Shown one piece after another: positions 1 to 10,728 of a stretch of DNA of 64,000 bases; the first letter of the stretch is position 1, and each line of letters opens with the position of its first letter. The position numbers and the translations under genes were made by a program. The DNA lies in NCBI GenBank assembly GCA_029532625.1, contig JARFXM010000008.1:2046001-2110000 (forward strand), written 5' to 3'. The notes beneath the pieces were generated by a model. It saw only the letters and a list, made by a program, of their open reading frames with translations, had not been told where the DNA came from and ran no database searches. The DNA is from Lomentospora prolificans (Eukaryota; Ascomycota; Sordariomycetes; Microascales; Microascaceae).

Positions 1-249
1 CAAAACTCGCTAGAACTCCGGGCACGAAGAAGAAGTAAGAGGTGTTTCCTAGAATGCGTAACTCGTATCGAACTAATTATACAAAAGAGAAAGGCCGAAA
101 CTATGTAATCAAAACATGACCGCCTCAAGGAACAGAATAATACGCTGCGAGAAGCGCATCTCTATCAAGCCGAGATGACGAAGAGATTTGGGGTTGAATA
201 CTGCAGTCTACCCGCTTTCGCCTATTTCGACTCATAGAACGGGATTCAA

Positions 250-1318
250 CTAGGTCTCGGCGTAGTTGAACCTAGACGCACGAGTTAGTACGATGGGATC
301 AAAGCGGCTCGGGGTACGAGGGCAAACTCACGTTGGCGAAGGATAGCTGTCAGGCGGGTTCCCATGTGTAAGTTGGCCAAGCACGTCATTGTCATTAAGT
401 GTCTGTTCGGGTGGAGAGTCATCAAGTCTCTGGCGCTTCACAACGTGGCCGTCTGGCTCCTCATCCTCGTCATGATCAGGTATCGTGAGGGAATCGGTAG
501 CTTCTAGAGAGACAGGAACCGGTACGGGGACGGACATGGGGGCAGGCATGGCATTGGTAACATTCACGGGCGGAGACAAGGTCGGCGACTCGCTAGGCTG
601 CATCGACCCGACCACAGGCGTGTGGATCTGAGTAGGCATCATCTGCGGCGGCTGTTGCTGCTGCTGGGTCTGATGCTGCTCCTGCACGGGGACCTGTACC
701 TGCGGTTGCTGTTGTATTTGCTGAGGTAGGGGCTGCGGTAGGGCGCCAGGAGGCGGTTGCGTTTGGGGCTGCTTCCTAGGCCGGCCGCGACCTGGGCCCG
801 GACGCCTGGTTATGGGATTCAACGTCGGGTCGACAGGTCTCCTAGTCCCATCGGGCATGAAAGTGCCGTTGGCATCGGCCTTATTCTGTGCTCGACGGAG
901 ACCTTGGAAGTGTTGCCTATAGGCTAGAGTTAGCTGGGACTCACATCAGAGATCATACGGGGCTCAATGACTGAGAAGAAAGACGTTGTCGATCTCGATG
1001 AAGCCAAAAAAAAAAAAAAAGACAAAATGGAAAGAGGACAATGCGAGATCCAAACAAAAAAAGATAGCAAAGACAGTCTCAAACAAAGGTATAGAGCATG
1101 CATAAAGTAGGATTTTCAGATTTGGCCTCGATGTATAAGACGAGTCAGAGACATGGCCCGACTTACCGACACCCTTCATTGGTGAAGCCATAGCCCAGGG
1201 CTCTCATGTGGTTACCGATGGTCGTCCATTCTGCGCCGCTAATAACGCCGATATTCTTGACCGACAGGATGGTAAAGAAAAGGTCTTTGTCGGCCCGGTC
1301 GTTCCAATTCTTGTTCAT
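250..1318 (-). CDS. Myb/SANT-like protein with AT-hook and Gln/Pro-rich tail
   Basis: Three exons on the minus strand: 1318-1167, 916-332 and 271-250, giving 252 residues. Exon 1 encodes a tryptophan-bearing Myb/SANT-like domain (NWNDRADKDLFF, then SGAEWTTIG and NEGCR), completed by QHFQGLRRAQ at the start of exon 2. Exon 2 continues with GRGRPRK, a classic AT-hook (about residue 85), then a Gln/Pro-rich segment and an acidic basic-flanked stretch. Donors are GTAAGT (1166) and GTGAGT (331); acceptors follow CTAAC branch sites. The first intron is long (250 bases) and includes an A-rich run. The likely role is nuclear DNA binding, inferred from the domain and AT-hook; no target can be named. 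The start ATG at 1318 leads directly into the domain. An apparent ATG at 1191 lies in another frame and is not the start. I am fairly sure of the gene and moderately sure of the class. Confidence 0.75.
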
Positions 1319-4300
1319 TGCTCGGGGATAGAGCGGACTATCACGCTAACAATTAAAACCGCCTCTACTTCTGCTCACTGTCTACTACAAGTATGGTCCG
1401 CCTGTCTCTTTTTTGGGCCGCGCGAGATCGGGCCTTTGCCTTCAAAGGAAGATCAACGTGGGTCGTGGACGGTCAGTAACTTTCGGACGGCCAAAGGCGA
1501 TGATGGGTTAGTATATCGTCAGGAGATGGGTTGCGGGCAACAGAAGTGATATGGGAGTATCTTGGAGACAGAGAACTGATAGTGAGAAATTGGTAGAGCA
1601 TAGACACAAAAGCTGGAATGAACAAATCGCGAGGCATGTGGTACTTGTACTTCCGAGTGGCCCAAGCAGCGACAGGTTCAGGTGTTGCAAACTGGGGTAC
1701 AGTGCGAGAGGACCGGCGTCAGAGGAGGCGGGGCCAGCGGGTGCACAGCTGGCTGCATTTTCTGCGTGCTCGAAGACGGTGTCCAGCGCATGACAGCCAG
1801 CGGGGAAACAATCCGAGGGGCTTGTGGCACGGAAGAACCCAGCCAAAAATTCAAATGGCTGGACTGGGGCGGAGAACCCACAGTGTAATTAATGACTGAT
1901 ACAGTATGGTTTCATGCTCAGTCAGTTTGCTGGACGTAGCGGATACGACCTTACAATCAAGGCAGAAAAAGAAATGGTTGAGAGGGGGGGAAAGCAGGGT
2001 GCGCAGTTTGTCAGCTCAGGCCACCAGGCACCAGGCAGCAGCGTCCCCACCGACTCCATCCTGGGAAGGACCGGGGAGGAGGAAAGAGGAGCTCGTCCTG
2101 CTCACGTGGTTTCGTGGAATATTGGCACCAGCACTGGATCCCCCTACCCCCGCCTCAATTCGCGGCAACGCGTCGCTTCAACTACCTCCCTTGAACCCAC
2201 CATCAATCATCACCATCGATAGTGAGGACAATCAACCCATAGAGTATAAAATAAGACCGGTATTCAATCCGAATTGATTCTCTCCATCCACTTGACAATT
2301 TTTCTCGTTCAAATCGGCCCTCTAGGTGTCAAGATGGGTAAATTCGCAATTGACGATGGCTCTCGAACCGAGGTGGATGGAGCAAGTTCCAGACCGTCTT
2401 TTCGGGTGCATGTATCTCGCCCAGGAAGGGAGGAGAACTTTTTTCGCCTCCTTGCCAAGGCAACAGAGTCCAAGACAGCAAATGAGCAAAACCTTGCGCC
2501 ATGGGCTGAGCTGCGCCCGGCCCCAACAATCGACATTCGCTTACGGTCCGTGAGACACGAGATGCGTGATTACAATTGATCCCCGAAATCGATGGCGATA
2601 AAGTTCTCCCGTCGGCGCAAAACCATTTAGGCAAAGGAACACAACCATCGATGGGCGACTAATCTAGTGGTACATTGATTTCCTTCTGATTGATATCAAA
2701 TAGGATGGGAACTCAGCCTTCTTTTTGCGCACGATCTAAGCTAAGCTCTCCGAACCGAAACGTCATCTTAGATGCACATCCCAAACTACCGGCTTCCCAA
2801 CCCAATGATTTTTACGGGGCCATCCCCCATCCCCTTCCCCTAAAACGCTCCATTCCTTCATGGACAAATTTCATCTTGCATCCGAGTGACTCACTTCAGG
2901 TCAGAGTCGAGGTCACTTTCTTTTACTTTCTTGCGCTAAATGAATGCTCTGGCCTCGTGTGTTTCTCTTTGTGTTGTCCATGCCCTTGACCCTGTCGTAT
3001 TGCGACCAAAAGAACACGCCCCCCTCCTTTCAATTCCATTAACATCCCTGCGCCGCAAGTTCCAAATGTCTCCATTTTCACTCGCATAGGTACGGATGCG
3101 AACTCGGGTCGCCGTATCATACATCAATTGATGATGTACTCCATGGACGTGTGACGCAAACCCACCCGAGAGGGTTTTAGTGCGAGTGTACACAACTAAG
3201 CTTGCGCAGGAGAGAATTTAAAAAACAATTCGTATACTAATACAACCCACGCCAGCTTGGAGGAATTCGAGGTACGTGGTAGCATCTGGAGCATGCAGTT
3301 GCGTCGAGCGACATGCAGCGTCAAGCGCAAAGGTATTATTGGGAAATGGAGGGTATCAATCAAGCCTTTTTTAGGATAGGCGCATTTTGACTTTCGAAAC
3401 CCGCGTAATCCGCCCGACTTCGTCGTTTGGGTCGGGTCTACGAGACCTTTGCATAATACCCACCCTCCGCATTCGTCGGCCAGTTAATCCATCTCTTGAT
3501 CCCAGCCTGTTTGATGTCCATCTGGATGTATTAATGTCGATGCCCCCAATTGTTGCCGCCCACACTCACATCGCACCCACCACTTTCACACACCCAGGCA
3601 CACACCTCTTACGTCGCACATCATATACACCCACCAATTCCTTTTCGCTCACTTTGTATTTCGTATCTGGTATATTTATTCAACACCTCTCCCCACTCCT
3701 GCATGCACTCCCACGTCCCTGGCTTCGTTCCTCATCCTTTCGCCCCATTCGATCGGAAAGAAGCGATTCGAAGAAGAAAAAAAAGGTCATCACTAGGGAG
3801 AACACTTTGCTCGTCGGCTCGTCGTAGAAAGCCACCGCACTGCGCTATTCCCTCGCCCATCCGTCTCCATAGAACCACCCTGGTCCGGCTATAAGCTCCG
3901 GGTCCCCCCGTTTAGCATATCGGCAAACGGTCAATTATACTACTAGAAAGAAAAAGAAAAGAAAAAAAAAGACCGAGTCGCTCAGAAACGGGTCTCGCTC
4001 TTGCAGGATCTTAAAAGGGTCGCATTCGGCGCCGAGCTAAGACAGCCTTCTTCCCACTTGTTTCTATCGCCCTTGCGCTCTCTCTCTCTCTCTCTCTCGT
4101 CGGCAGGGGATAACTGGACCAGTTTCCTGCTCTTTTCTTTTTCTTCCCTGTGCCGTGCGTTGCTGATCATCGGCAAGGCACCGTCTTCGGTTTTCCAGCC
4201 TGGCTTATCCCCGTCCCCGGTTCCCATCCCAATTCATCTACACTTGCACACACACCCTATACCCCCCCCCCCTTCTCCTCCTCGACGAGCCTTTAAATAT

Positions 4301-5046
4301 CTTGCCTCCCCCATATTTACCCTTCCTATCTCTTGCATCCTTTCACCTTCTCTGCCTAGCTGCCTGAGGCGAGTTTCCTTCAACCACTCCAGTAAGAAGG
4401 CATTCAGCTCTATCCCCTTTCTTCCCTTCACCAATCCACCAAAGAAAATCCAGAGAAGCCGATTTATCAAAAGCTTCATCACCTTGTTGTATCATCCATC
4501 CTAGAATACCTTGAAGCTGTTGTTCATCACCCGCTTGGCTTCTATATACTGTCATCATCACAGTATCATCTCCATAGCATATACAAATAAGCCGAAAGAA
4601 AGGGTATCCTCCCGAACCAGGGCAGACTTTCCAGAGAAGATCTATTTGCTCAGTCATTCAGCACAGCCCATGTCTCCCATATAACTTGGCACCTTCACCT
4701 CACCGAGTGTAACACCCTCTCTCGGCACAGGTAAGAATCTGAACTTGTCTGCAAACCAGAAGTATCTTAGGATCTAATGGTGAGATAACTCTAGTCTGGC
4801 TGTTCTACTGTCATCTCATTATCATTTCGAATACCCATCCACTCTCTCCGCGCCCGAAGCATCCTCTGGCCCCTTCAGTCGACACTTCTCTCCATTACAG
4901 CCTGTCCTAAAATTCATTAGTACCTTCTCACTATTTGAGAATAATTCGGGTCTTGGCCTTTTGGATCAATCCCCCTCCCATAATCAGAATTGAGCGTCGC
5001 CTGGAGCTGGTCCTCTATCATCAAACACATCTCAACCTTCATCATC
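1319..5046. other. Long intergenic region between two divergent Myb-like genes
   Basis: About 3.7 kb with only short ORFs lacking motifs or convincing splice structure. It contains the promoters of the flanking divergent genes. The right half is pyrimidine-rich on the plus strand, as in fungal transcribed leaders. A GTAAGA at 4731 directly after CACAG may open a leader intron of the gene starting at 5047. I see no protein-coding gene here. Confidence 0.6.
4078..4098 (+). repeat. CT dinucleotide microsatellite
   Basis: An uninterrupted CT run of about 21 bases inside a pyrimidine-rich stretch, about 950 bases upstream of the Myb-like gene at 5047. CT tracts of this type are common in fungal core promoters and leaders. 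Confidence 0.85.
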
Positions 5047-5899
5047 ATGGCGAACAACGATAACCAGATGACGCGATTCCTTTTCGCTATCCTTCGGCAG
5101 AAGTGTCTCAAGGATGTGAGTGCCGAGCCGAGTCAACTTGATGTTCCTCATGCTTTGCCCAGTAGACTAATGTATGCTTCCACCCGCACTGCAGATTGAT
5201 TGGAACGAAGTTGCCAAAGATCCTATTCTTTCTCAGCCCATCACAAATGGTCATGCCGCGAGGATGAGATATTCCCGCTTCCGCTCCGCCATGTTGGGCC
5301 TCGAGCCTCAGAAGCGGTCCAAGGGTGGTGTGACCAAGAGCAAGTCCACCAAGAGCAAGAAGGACACCAAGACGAAGCAAGAAGATTCGATCAAGGTGGA
5401 AACTGGCGACAAGAGCTCCAAGAAGCGAGACGGCTCACCCCAGAAGATCAAGCAGGAGAAGCAGGCACCCACACCCCTCCCTGCTCAGTTCTCTCCGGCA
5501 TCTATGACGTCGCCGTTGACGGATACCTCGCTCCTAACACCCTGTAGCGAGGACCTTCTCTCGGCCAGTCCCAATCTCTTGATGAGCCCCGGTCCTGAGC
5601 TGCTGGCTCAAGGTCCCTTTGGCCTTAGCCATTGCACCCACGGACCGGAACACATGAGCGATGGTAGCCAGAGCCAAGAGGCTTGGGCGGACGCTCCTCT
5701 TTACTCTGCCTTTGACGCTGCCTACAGCATGAGTGCCTACGGTAATTTGTGCGATCCTCACCAGCAGATTCACGACCATTCCCACGACCTGATGGACCAT
5801 GTCCACGACCATACTCATGACTTCTCCGGAGCGGATAGCCTCCTCGCAGCATCGGATTCCCTACCTATCAAGGCTGAATCTTGGGATTCGCATTTCTAG
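5047..5899 (+). CDS. Myb-like protein with histidine-rich C-terminus
   Basis: Two exons, 5047-5115 and 5195-5899, giving 257 residues. The 79-base intron has a GTGAGT donor and a GCAG acceptor and splits the Myb-like fold: exon 1 gives the first helix (RFLFAILRQKCLKD) and exon 2 gives IDWNEVAKDP and AARMRYSRFRSAM. A lysine/serine-rich basic linker follows (about 60-115), then a Ser/Pro-rich region. Near residues 212-232 there is a cluster of His-Asp pairs (HDHSHD, HVHDHTHD) that could bind metal. The start was chosen because the frame joins cleanly into the domain and the ATG follows a long pyrimidine-rich leader. The fold suggests a nuclear DNA-binding protein; target and function are unknown. 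Related in design to the genes at 250-1318 and 7986-8279. Confidence 0.8.
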
Positions 5900-7301
5900 A
5901 CACGAGATCACCATCCCGACAGCTTAATCAACAGGGGCTGCTAGGAAGACTCGTACAAACAGCACCCGTCACGGCTGAGCATCACGCGGCAGCCACCCGA
6001 CTGAAGGGAGCAAACACCCAAACTTGTTCATTTAGACGGATACCAGTTTCTTGATTTAGAAATATGCATGTCTCCATTACTTACTCCCATTCTTCTGGGA
6101 GATGCCCCCCCTGGAACAGGATGATTGTTTCCCCCGTCCACCCACTCTTCACCCTCGAAAAAAACGGCACGGCTTATGACAAAACAATGTACTTAATGAA
6201 TGAAAGGAGACAAAAAAAGGACTTGGGTGGGGGATGAACTAAAAAAAACACAGCTTGTGATTTCTCGGGAATGTGTACTAGGGGTACTGCAGGATGCAGA
6301 TGTTCTTTGCGCGCGCAGGCTACTTTTCAGGTAATACGGGGCGTTCTGTCGGACTTGACGGGCTTAGATGCGGCCTCAATATATCAACCTTGACCTTCAC
6401 GATTATTGTTATTTCATCCTTTACGTGCTTCTTTAGTGTCTGCGGTACCTTCTCTTGATAGCTATTTTCTGTAGAGAACATTGGGAGGATCTCCATTCAT
6501 CCCCAGCGTGTTGACGTGCTAGCATTTCAGACCCTGGAAGCGCCGAGCATCAAGCAGCCCTCGATATCGGTAGCCATTCGCTTTCTTTGATCCGGTGATT
6601 TTGTATCTTTCCGCTTATAGTAGGGACCTCTTGCTTCTTCGACAATCGTCTATCCACGGAAATAACCAGGCGTGCCTCTCCAGTTCATCCTATACGTCCC
6701 CCTCGCGTGTGATCCTTCGCTCTATCCCTCTTGCCGCATCGTCAGCTTCTCCCAAGCCCCGAGATGAGTCCTGGAACTTCTTTCTTGATGGGATCATCAG
6801 CCTCTCACAATCACAGGTTATTGATCCTTCCATTCTCAATCGTTACGCCGTTTCCTGGTGGCGGTTATACAACTCAGCTCTTCCTCCAACCACTCTACAC
6901 TATCTAGAGTCGCTCTAACAGTATCCCTAGCACAGAGATTGTTTCAGTCATTTTCTCAAGGTCCTTGACACAGCCACACGAGCATCTCAAGAATCCGGGA
7001 AGCGAAGGCTAAACAGTATCCCATAGAAAACTACTCCTCTTTACTCTTTTTCTTTTTCCCACAAGGGACACGTCTTTCGACGCTATACGCGTATTCCATC
7101 TGACATCGAGCATCGCAGGCACAACCGCCTGCTTTCCGTTTCAGAAACCTTTCTCTTCACTACCAGGGCTTTAGGGATAATTTTATGGTGTGACTAATGG
7201 ATTGACAGTCCACTAGCACAAAGCAATTACCCTTCCTTCATTTTTCTGTAGAGAGCCAGTTTTCAGTTCTGTTTTTTCAGGCTTTTTACGATGTGTTTAC
7301 A

Positions 7302-7665
7302 GCTAGTACAGAGTGGAAGACGAGCTGCTGTCAGGGGAAAGAAGAATACCAAGGGCCGCGCTGCCGATTACATTGCTCCTAAGGACGAGGATGAGGAACC
7401 TCTTCCATCTCAAGGTAGGCGCCTTGGATGAGTCTGAGAAGGGCAGGAAACGGAGTTCGGGTCAGAAGGTCGAAAGGCCCAAAGGAAAGCGAAGGAAGTC
7501 ATGCACTGGCCCGCTCTTCCTTTTCATGAAAGCTTCGGCTCTGAGGATAGTTCTCTCCTTCCTCGGGTTCTAGCACCGCATACAGATGACGCTTACCTCG
7601 GACTGGGACTCGTAATCGGTCTTGCAGACCGCCTGCCTTGCCTGGGCGGAATCTCCTTTTCGTAA
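7302..7665 (+). pseudogene. Possible gene remnant in shifting frames
   Basis: After an acceptor-like TTTACAG (ending 7301) a basic reading starts (GRRAAVRGKKNTKGR, then KDEDEEPLPSQ) and meets a stop near 7430. A second basic stretch (GRKRSSGQKVERPKGKRRK) is in another frame from about 7420, and a third frame carries HWPALPFHESFGSED up to a stop near 7665. The amino acid composition looks coding but no intact frame joins the pieces. It may be a decayed gene, or exons of a gene I cannot assemble. No family recognised. Confidence 0.25.
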
Positions 7666-7805
7666 CAGCCAGCGAAGTTGTAGAGCACTTACCGTTCAAC
7701 CTTGGGGAAGTTGACGAGTCGGAACAAACTCTCATCAACGTAGGGCATGATCAGTCGAATAAAGGTCGCAGGTGGTCAGCTTGCCGAGACCAATGGTCCT
7801 GTTAG

Positions 7806-7827
7806 GGAGAGGCGAAGCCTCTCTCCC
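7806..7827. other. Short inverted repeat (hairpin)
   Basis: GAGAGGC and GCCTCTC flank a GAA loop, a perfect 7-bp stem in the spacer downstream of the Myb-like gene on the minus strand. Function unknown; it could be chance. Confidence 0.5.
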
Positions 7828-7985
7828 AATTAAGTATCTAGTGATTTATTGATCGGTGAGGATCACTTCACAGAGCGGATAGGTAAAGACTTGTAGTGTA
7901 ACACCAGTATAATATTAAAACGAAATAACAAGTGAAGCGTCTACCGAGTGAGATATCAAAACAAAAGGGAGCTGAATCCGTAAAA

Positions 7986-8279
7986 TCACTGATCCGCGCG
8001 TGAGCCCTTCTTCGAGCCCTTTTCGGCGCTCGGGGTTACCGCCGCTGTCTTGGCTTGCCTCGAACCCCAGCCATGCTTGGCGCAGATCTGCTGGAAGCGC
8101 TTCTGGGCAACCGCTGCATTCTTCAGGCCTGTCTTTGCGGCGACCTCGGACCAGTCCACGTCGGGCTTGGAGGGTAGACTAGCGAGGAGGCCGGCTGCGA
8201 ATCGAATTTCGGCTGGGCTGAGTTCGACGTCCGTGCTGGTTGTATGCTGGCCTTGGGCCGCTGGTGTTTGCTCCGACAT
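7986..8279 (-). CDS. Small Myb/SANT-like protein, 97 aa
   Basis: A single exon on the minus strand, 97 residues. Residues about 20-70 form a compact helical Myb-like unit (LSPAEIRFAAGLLASLP, DVDWSEVAAKTGL, AVAQKRFQQICAKHGW) with tryptophans at the places expected for this fold. The tail is Lys/Ser-rich. An in-frame stop lies just upstream of the ATG, so the gene is complete without introns. Small fungal proteins of this kind are usually annotated as Myb-like DNA-binding proteins. No DNA target or partner can be inferred. This is the third such gene in the first 8.3 kb, but the three differ in sequence and are not recent duplicates. Confidence 0.75.
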   Translation of the reverse strand: MSEQTPAAQGQHTTSTDVELSPAEIRFAAGLLASLPSKPDVDWSEVAAKTGLKNAAVAQKRFQQICAKHGWGSRQAKTAAVTPSAEKGSKKGSRADQ

Positions 8280-8880
8280 GGTGTCTACTGGCTAGATTAA
8301 GAAGACCGAAGTTAGCTGGTGGGAAAGTGGTTAGATGGCCTGGAAAGGGATAGGAATGTACCGAGCTGACGCGTTAATCTAGATGGCTGCAATTGCAAAA
8401 GCTAGTAGAGGCTTGATCCACTACTGGGGGATTAAACGTAAAGTTGGGGAACTGAAGGGCGTGGCCGGATATTCGTTGGCTCTCCTTGAGGATAATCCTT
8501 GGTGTCAGTTATAACTCTTCGGAGAAGGATGTACCTAGATAACCTACTAGATTACTCGACCGATCGACCTGGCTATGGAAGGAACCCCTTCTAACTAGCT
8601 TTGATTGGTGAATCCTTGAGGCAAGAGCAAGGTTGCTGCGCGAAAGAACCTTCTCGTACTTGGCCATGTAATTCACGTTGGTTCGATTGCCGGGGGCCTT
8701 AGAAGACAAAGAAGTAGAGCGACGCTTCGAATATGAGGCGGATTCCATCAGGCTCTCGACGACTGGAAGATCACAATGGCCGCCGAGAAAAGAAGTCTAG
8801 TTGTAGGTAGAGTTTTCCGGGCACACGGACGCATTCTTACAGCCCGGGGGCCGAGTAAGAGCGCCGGGACCCACTCTCGA

Positions 8881-8909
8881 CTCCTTTCTCGTAGAAGACG
8901 AGAAAGGAG
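8881..8909. other. Perfect 12-bp inverted repeat with 5-base loop
   Basis: CTCCTTTCTCGT (8881-8892) and its exact reverse complement ACGAGAAAGGAG (8898-8909) flank AGAAG. It lies in non-coding DNA between a Myb-like gene and the leader of the gene at 10729. No target-site duplication or transposase is visible, so a mobile-element origin is not supported. Confidence 0.7.
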
Positions 8910-10577
8910 GTATTCTAGCCAGCCCCGAAACGGCTGATATCGCCCAAAAAAAGACGTGGAAGAGCATTTCCAAGCACGTCCAAAATGGAATGCGTTTCCT
9001 TCCGTCACGCCTTCAAGTGCCGGCTTTGTAGTGGCGCGTCTAAGCACTTATTCCAATGACCTCCATCCCCATCTCGTCGCATAGCAGTGACCTCGCCTTC
9101 TGTTCTCGTCGTCATCCGTTGAGCCAAAAAATCCCGATTCCCACCTTGCTCCAGTCCTTCGGTGCCCGTTGCCCCAGCATCACCACCTCGTCTCGCGACG
9201 CAATCATGGAGGAAGGAGCTCCCGAGTCCTCACTTACACCCAATCCTCACCATACCTTCTACCCACAATCCACTAATTATGTTATTTCGCCCACTGATCG
9301 GTGCCGGCATATTTTCGAGTATAAATACGAGGAAATCATCGCCCTCTGGACTCAAACCTTTCCTCGTCATCGATTGATCTAACCTTCGAGCGTCCATCCT
9401 CTTCGAGTATTGACGTTCATCAGCAACTTCGACCAGCTCCAGCGTGCCTAGAATCATTATCTTGGGATTCAGTTACATCTAAGGCATCGAATACTTCTGG
9501 TTTCATCGATTATTGTAAGTACGCTCTTTTCTTTTGTCGAAGCGAGCTGGCGAACCTCAAGGTCTTCTCTCTGCTCCCACCCCAAACCGGTACTCGCTAC
9601 GGAGCCGCCTCCCACCACCGTTATTCCTCTCCTTTACTCACACACACACCTTTTCCATTCGAGATTTGAAATCCCGATTTCATTCCTCGCCCAAACCATA
9701 AACTCCCACAAGCTTTCAGTTCGTTCCCTGTCTCAACCTCTCCCTCATCTCATCAAGCACATCTTCTTCGACTCAGCTTCTGACTTCGCCATCACCTATT
9801 CAGGCAACATTGACTTGAGCTTCGGTTCCAGTCTTCACCTTTCTAACCTCGACACATTTGTCGTTAACTGGTAAGTCCCATTTTCTTCTTGTCTTGTATT
9901 GTGTTTCCCTCGGTACCCTACACCCAAGCCGTCGCCTGCGGGCTTGTTTTTGACTTGATCGTCACCCCAACCAAGAGCGATAGCTTCAAGCGTCAAGCTT
10001 CACATTCTTTTATTTACCTTACACCATCCTTGACTTTGTTGTCTGTCTGTAAAGTCTCTTTTCCCTTTTTTCCCGCCTTTTTACTCTTTTTTCGCGTCTT
10101 GTTTTCCAGCACTCCTCAGTGTTATCCCCTCAGTAACTTCAGACCCGGCCACCACCGGATGAGGACGCACCTTCCCTCTCTGAAGATCGTAACACCTTTT
10201 CCTTTGTGTGTTATTTCGTTCCCTCTCGGCCCCATCCGTATTTATTCTTCTTCCTCTGTTGTCATTTTCCCCTGATCATTCTCCTCCTCGAGCTCTTTCT
10301 GACCTCGTCGCTCTCCCCTAGAACAACCTCTCTGTTGTTCCCGTATTGTTGTCTTGCGACATCATTGATACCACCGACTATCTGGTAAGACGACATTGTA
10401 TCCTCTTCTCTGGTTTCGTTTTCATCAGTTTCTTCCCTTCACGTCTCGATTTCATCGAGTTCGACCACAACCGTGACTAACCTCGTCGTCTCTCGTCGAT
10501 CTAGATTTGTCCAGCTATTTTCTGACTTCACGTCACTGCTCAAAGTAAGAGCTTCATTTTACCAATAACAATAAATC

Positions 10578-10628
10578 GTAAGTTTGTTTCAGTTTTCTCT
10601 TTGTTTCTTTCTCCTCTCCCTTTTCTAG
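10578..10628 (+). other. Candidate leader intron
   Basis: A GTAAGT donor at 10578 and a CTTTTCTAG acceptor ending at 10628 enclose a 51-base T-rich stretch just upstream of the gene at 10729. The frame of that gene stays open back to this acceptor, so the downstream part could even be coding. Transcript data are required to decide. Confidence 0.4.
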
Positions 10629-10728
10629 AAGTGATCTTCCTCCTCCTCAAGAACCTGTCGCTGACCTTGTCGGCGTTGCCTGGACCAGATTTGTCCATAT
10701 TCACTCTTCCGAGTTGAACTTCAAAAAC

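Larger units (their letters stand above)
5900..7985. other. Intergenic region, mostly non-coding
   Basis: About 2.1 kb. The first part (5900-6560) is a plausible 3' UTR and spacer with A-rich runs. No ORF with recognisable motifs is seen up to 7290. From about 7300 to 7670 there are coding-like fragments in three frames, listed separately. Confidence 0.55.
8280..10728. other. Intergenic region and pyrimidine-rich leader
   Basis: Bases 8280-9050 carry no gene I can support (two short minus-strand ORFs lack motifs) but include a strong hairpin at 8881. From about 9050 the plus strand is T/C-rich with repeated TCTTC blocks and several GTAAGT-like donors (near 9513, 9870, 10385, 10578), which looks like a long, possibly intron-containing leader of the gene at 10729. 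Confidence 0.5.

Noticed and set aside
964..1191. Minus-strand ORF with a start at 1191
   Set aside because: Its ATG overlaps exon 1 of the Myb-like gene in another frame, and the rest is intron.
1208..2579. Chain of short plus-strand ORFs
   Set aside because: They overlap in several frames, the first overlaps exon 1 of the Myb-like gene antisense, and none has a motif.
8748..9047. 99-codon minus-strand ORF spanning the 8881 hairpin
   Set aside because: The hairpin lies inside it, the composition is random-like, and no homologous motif is seen.
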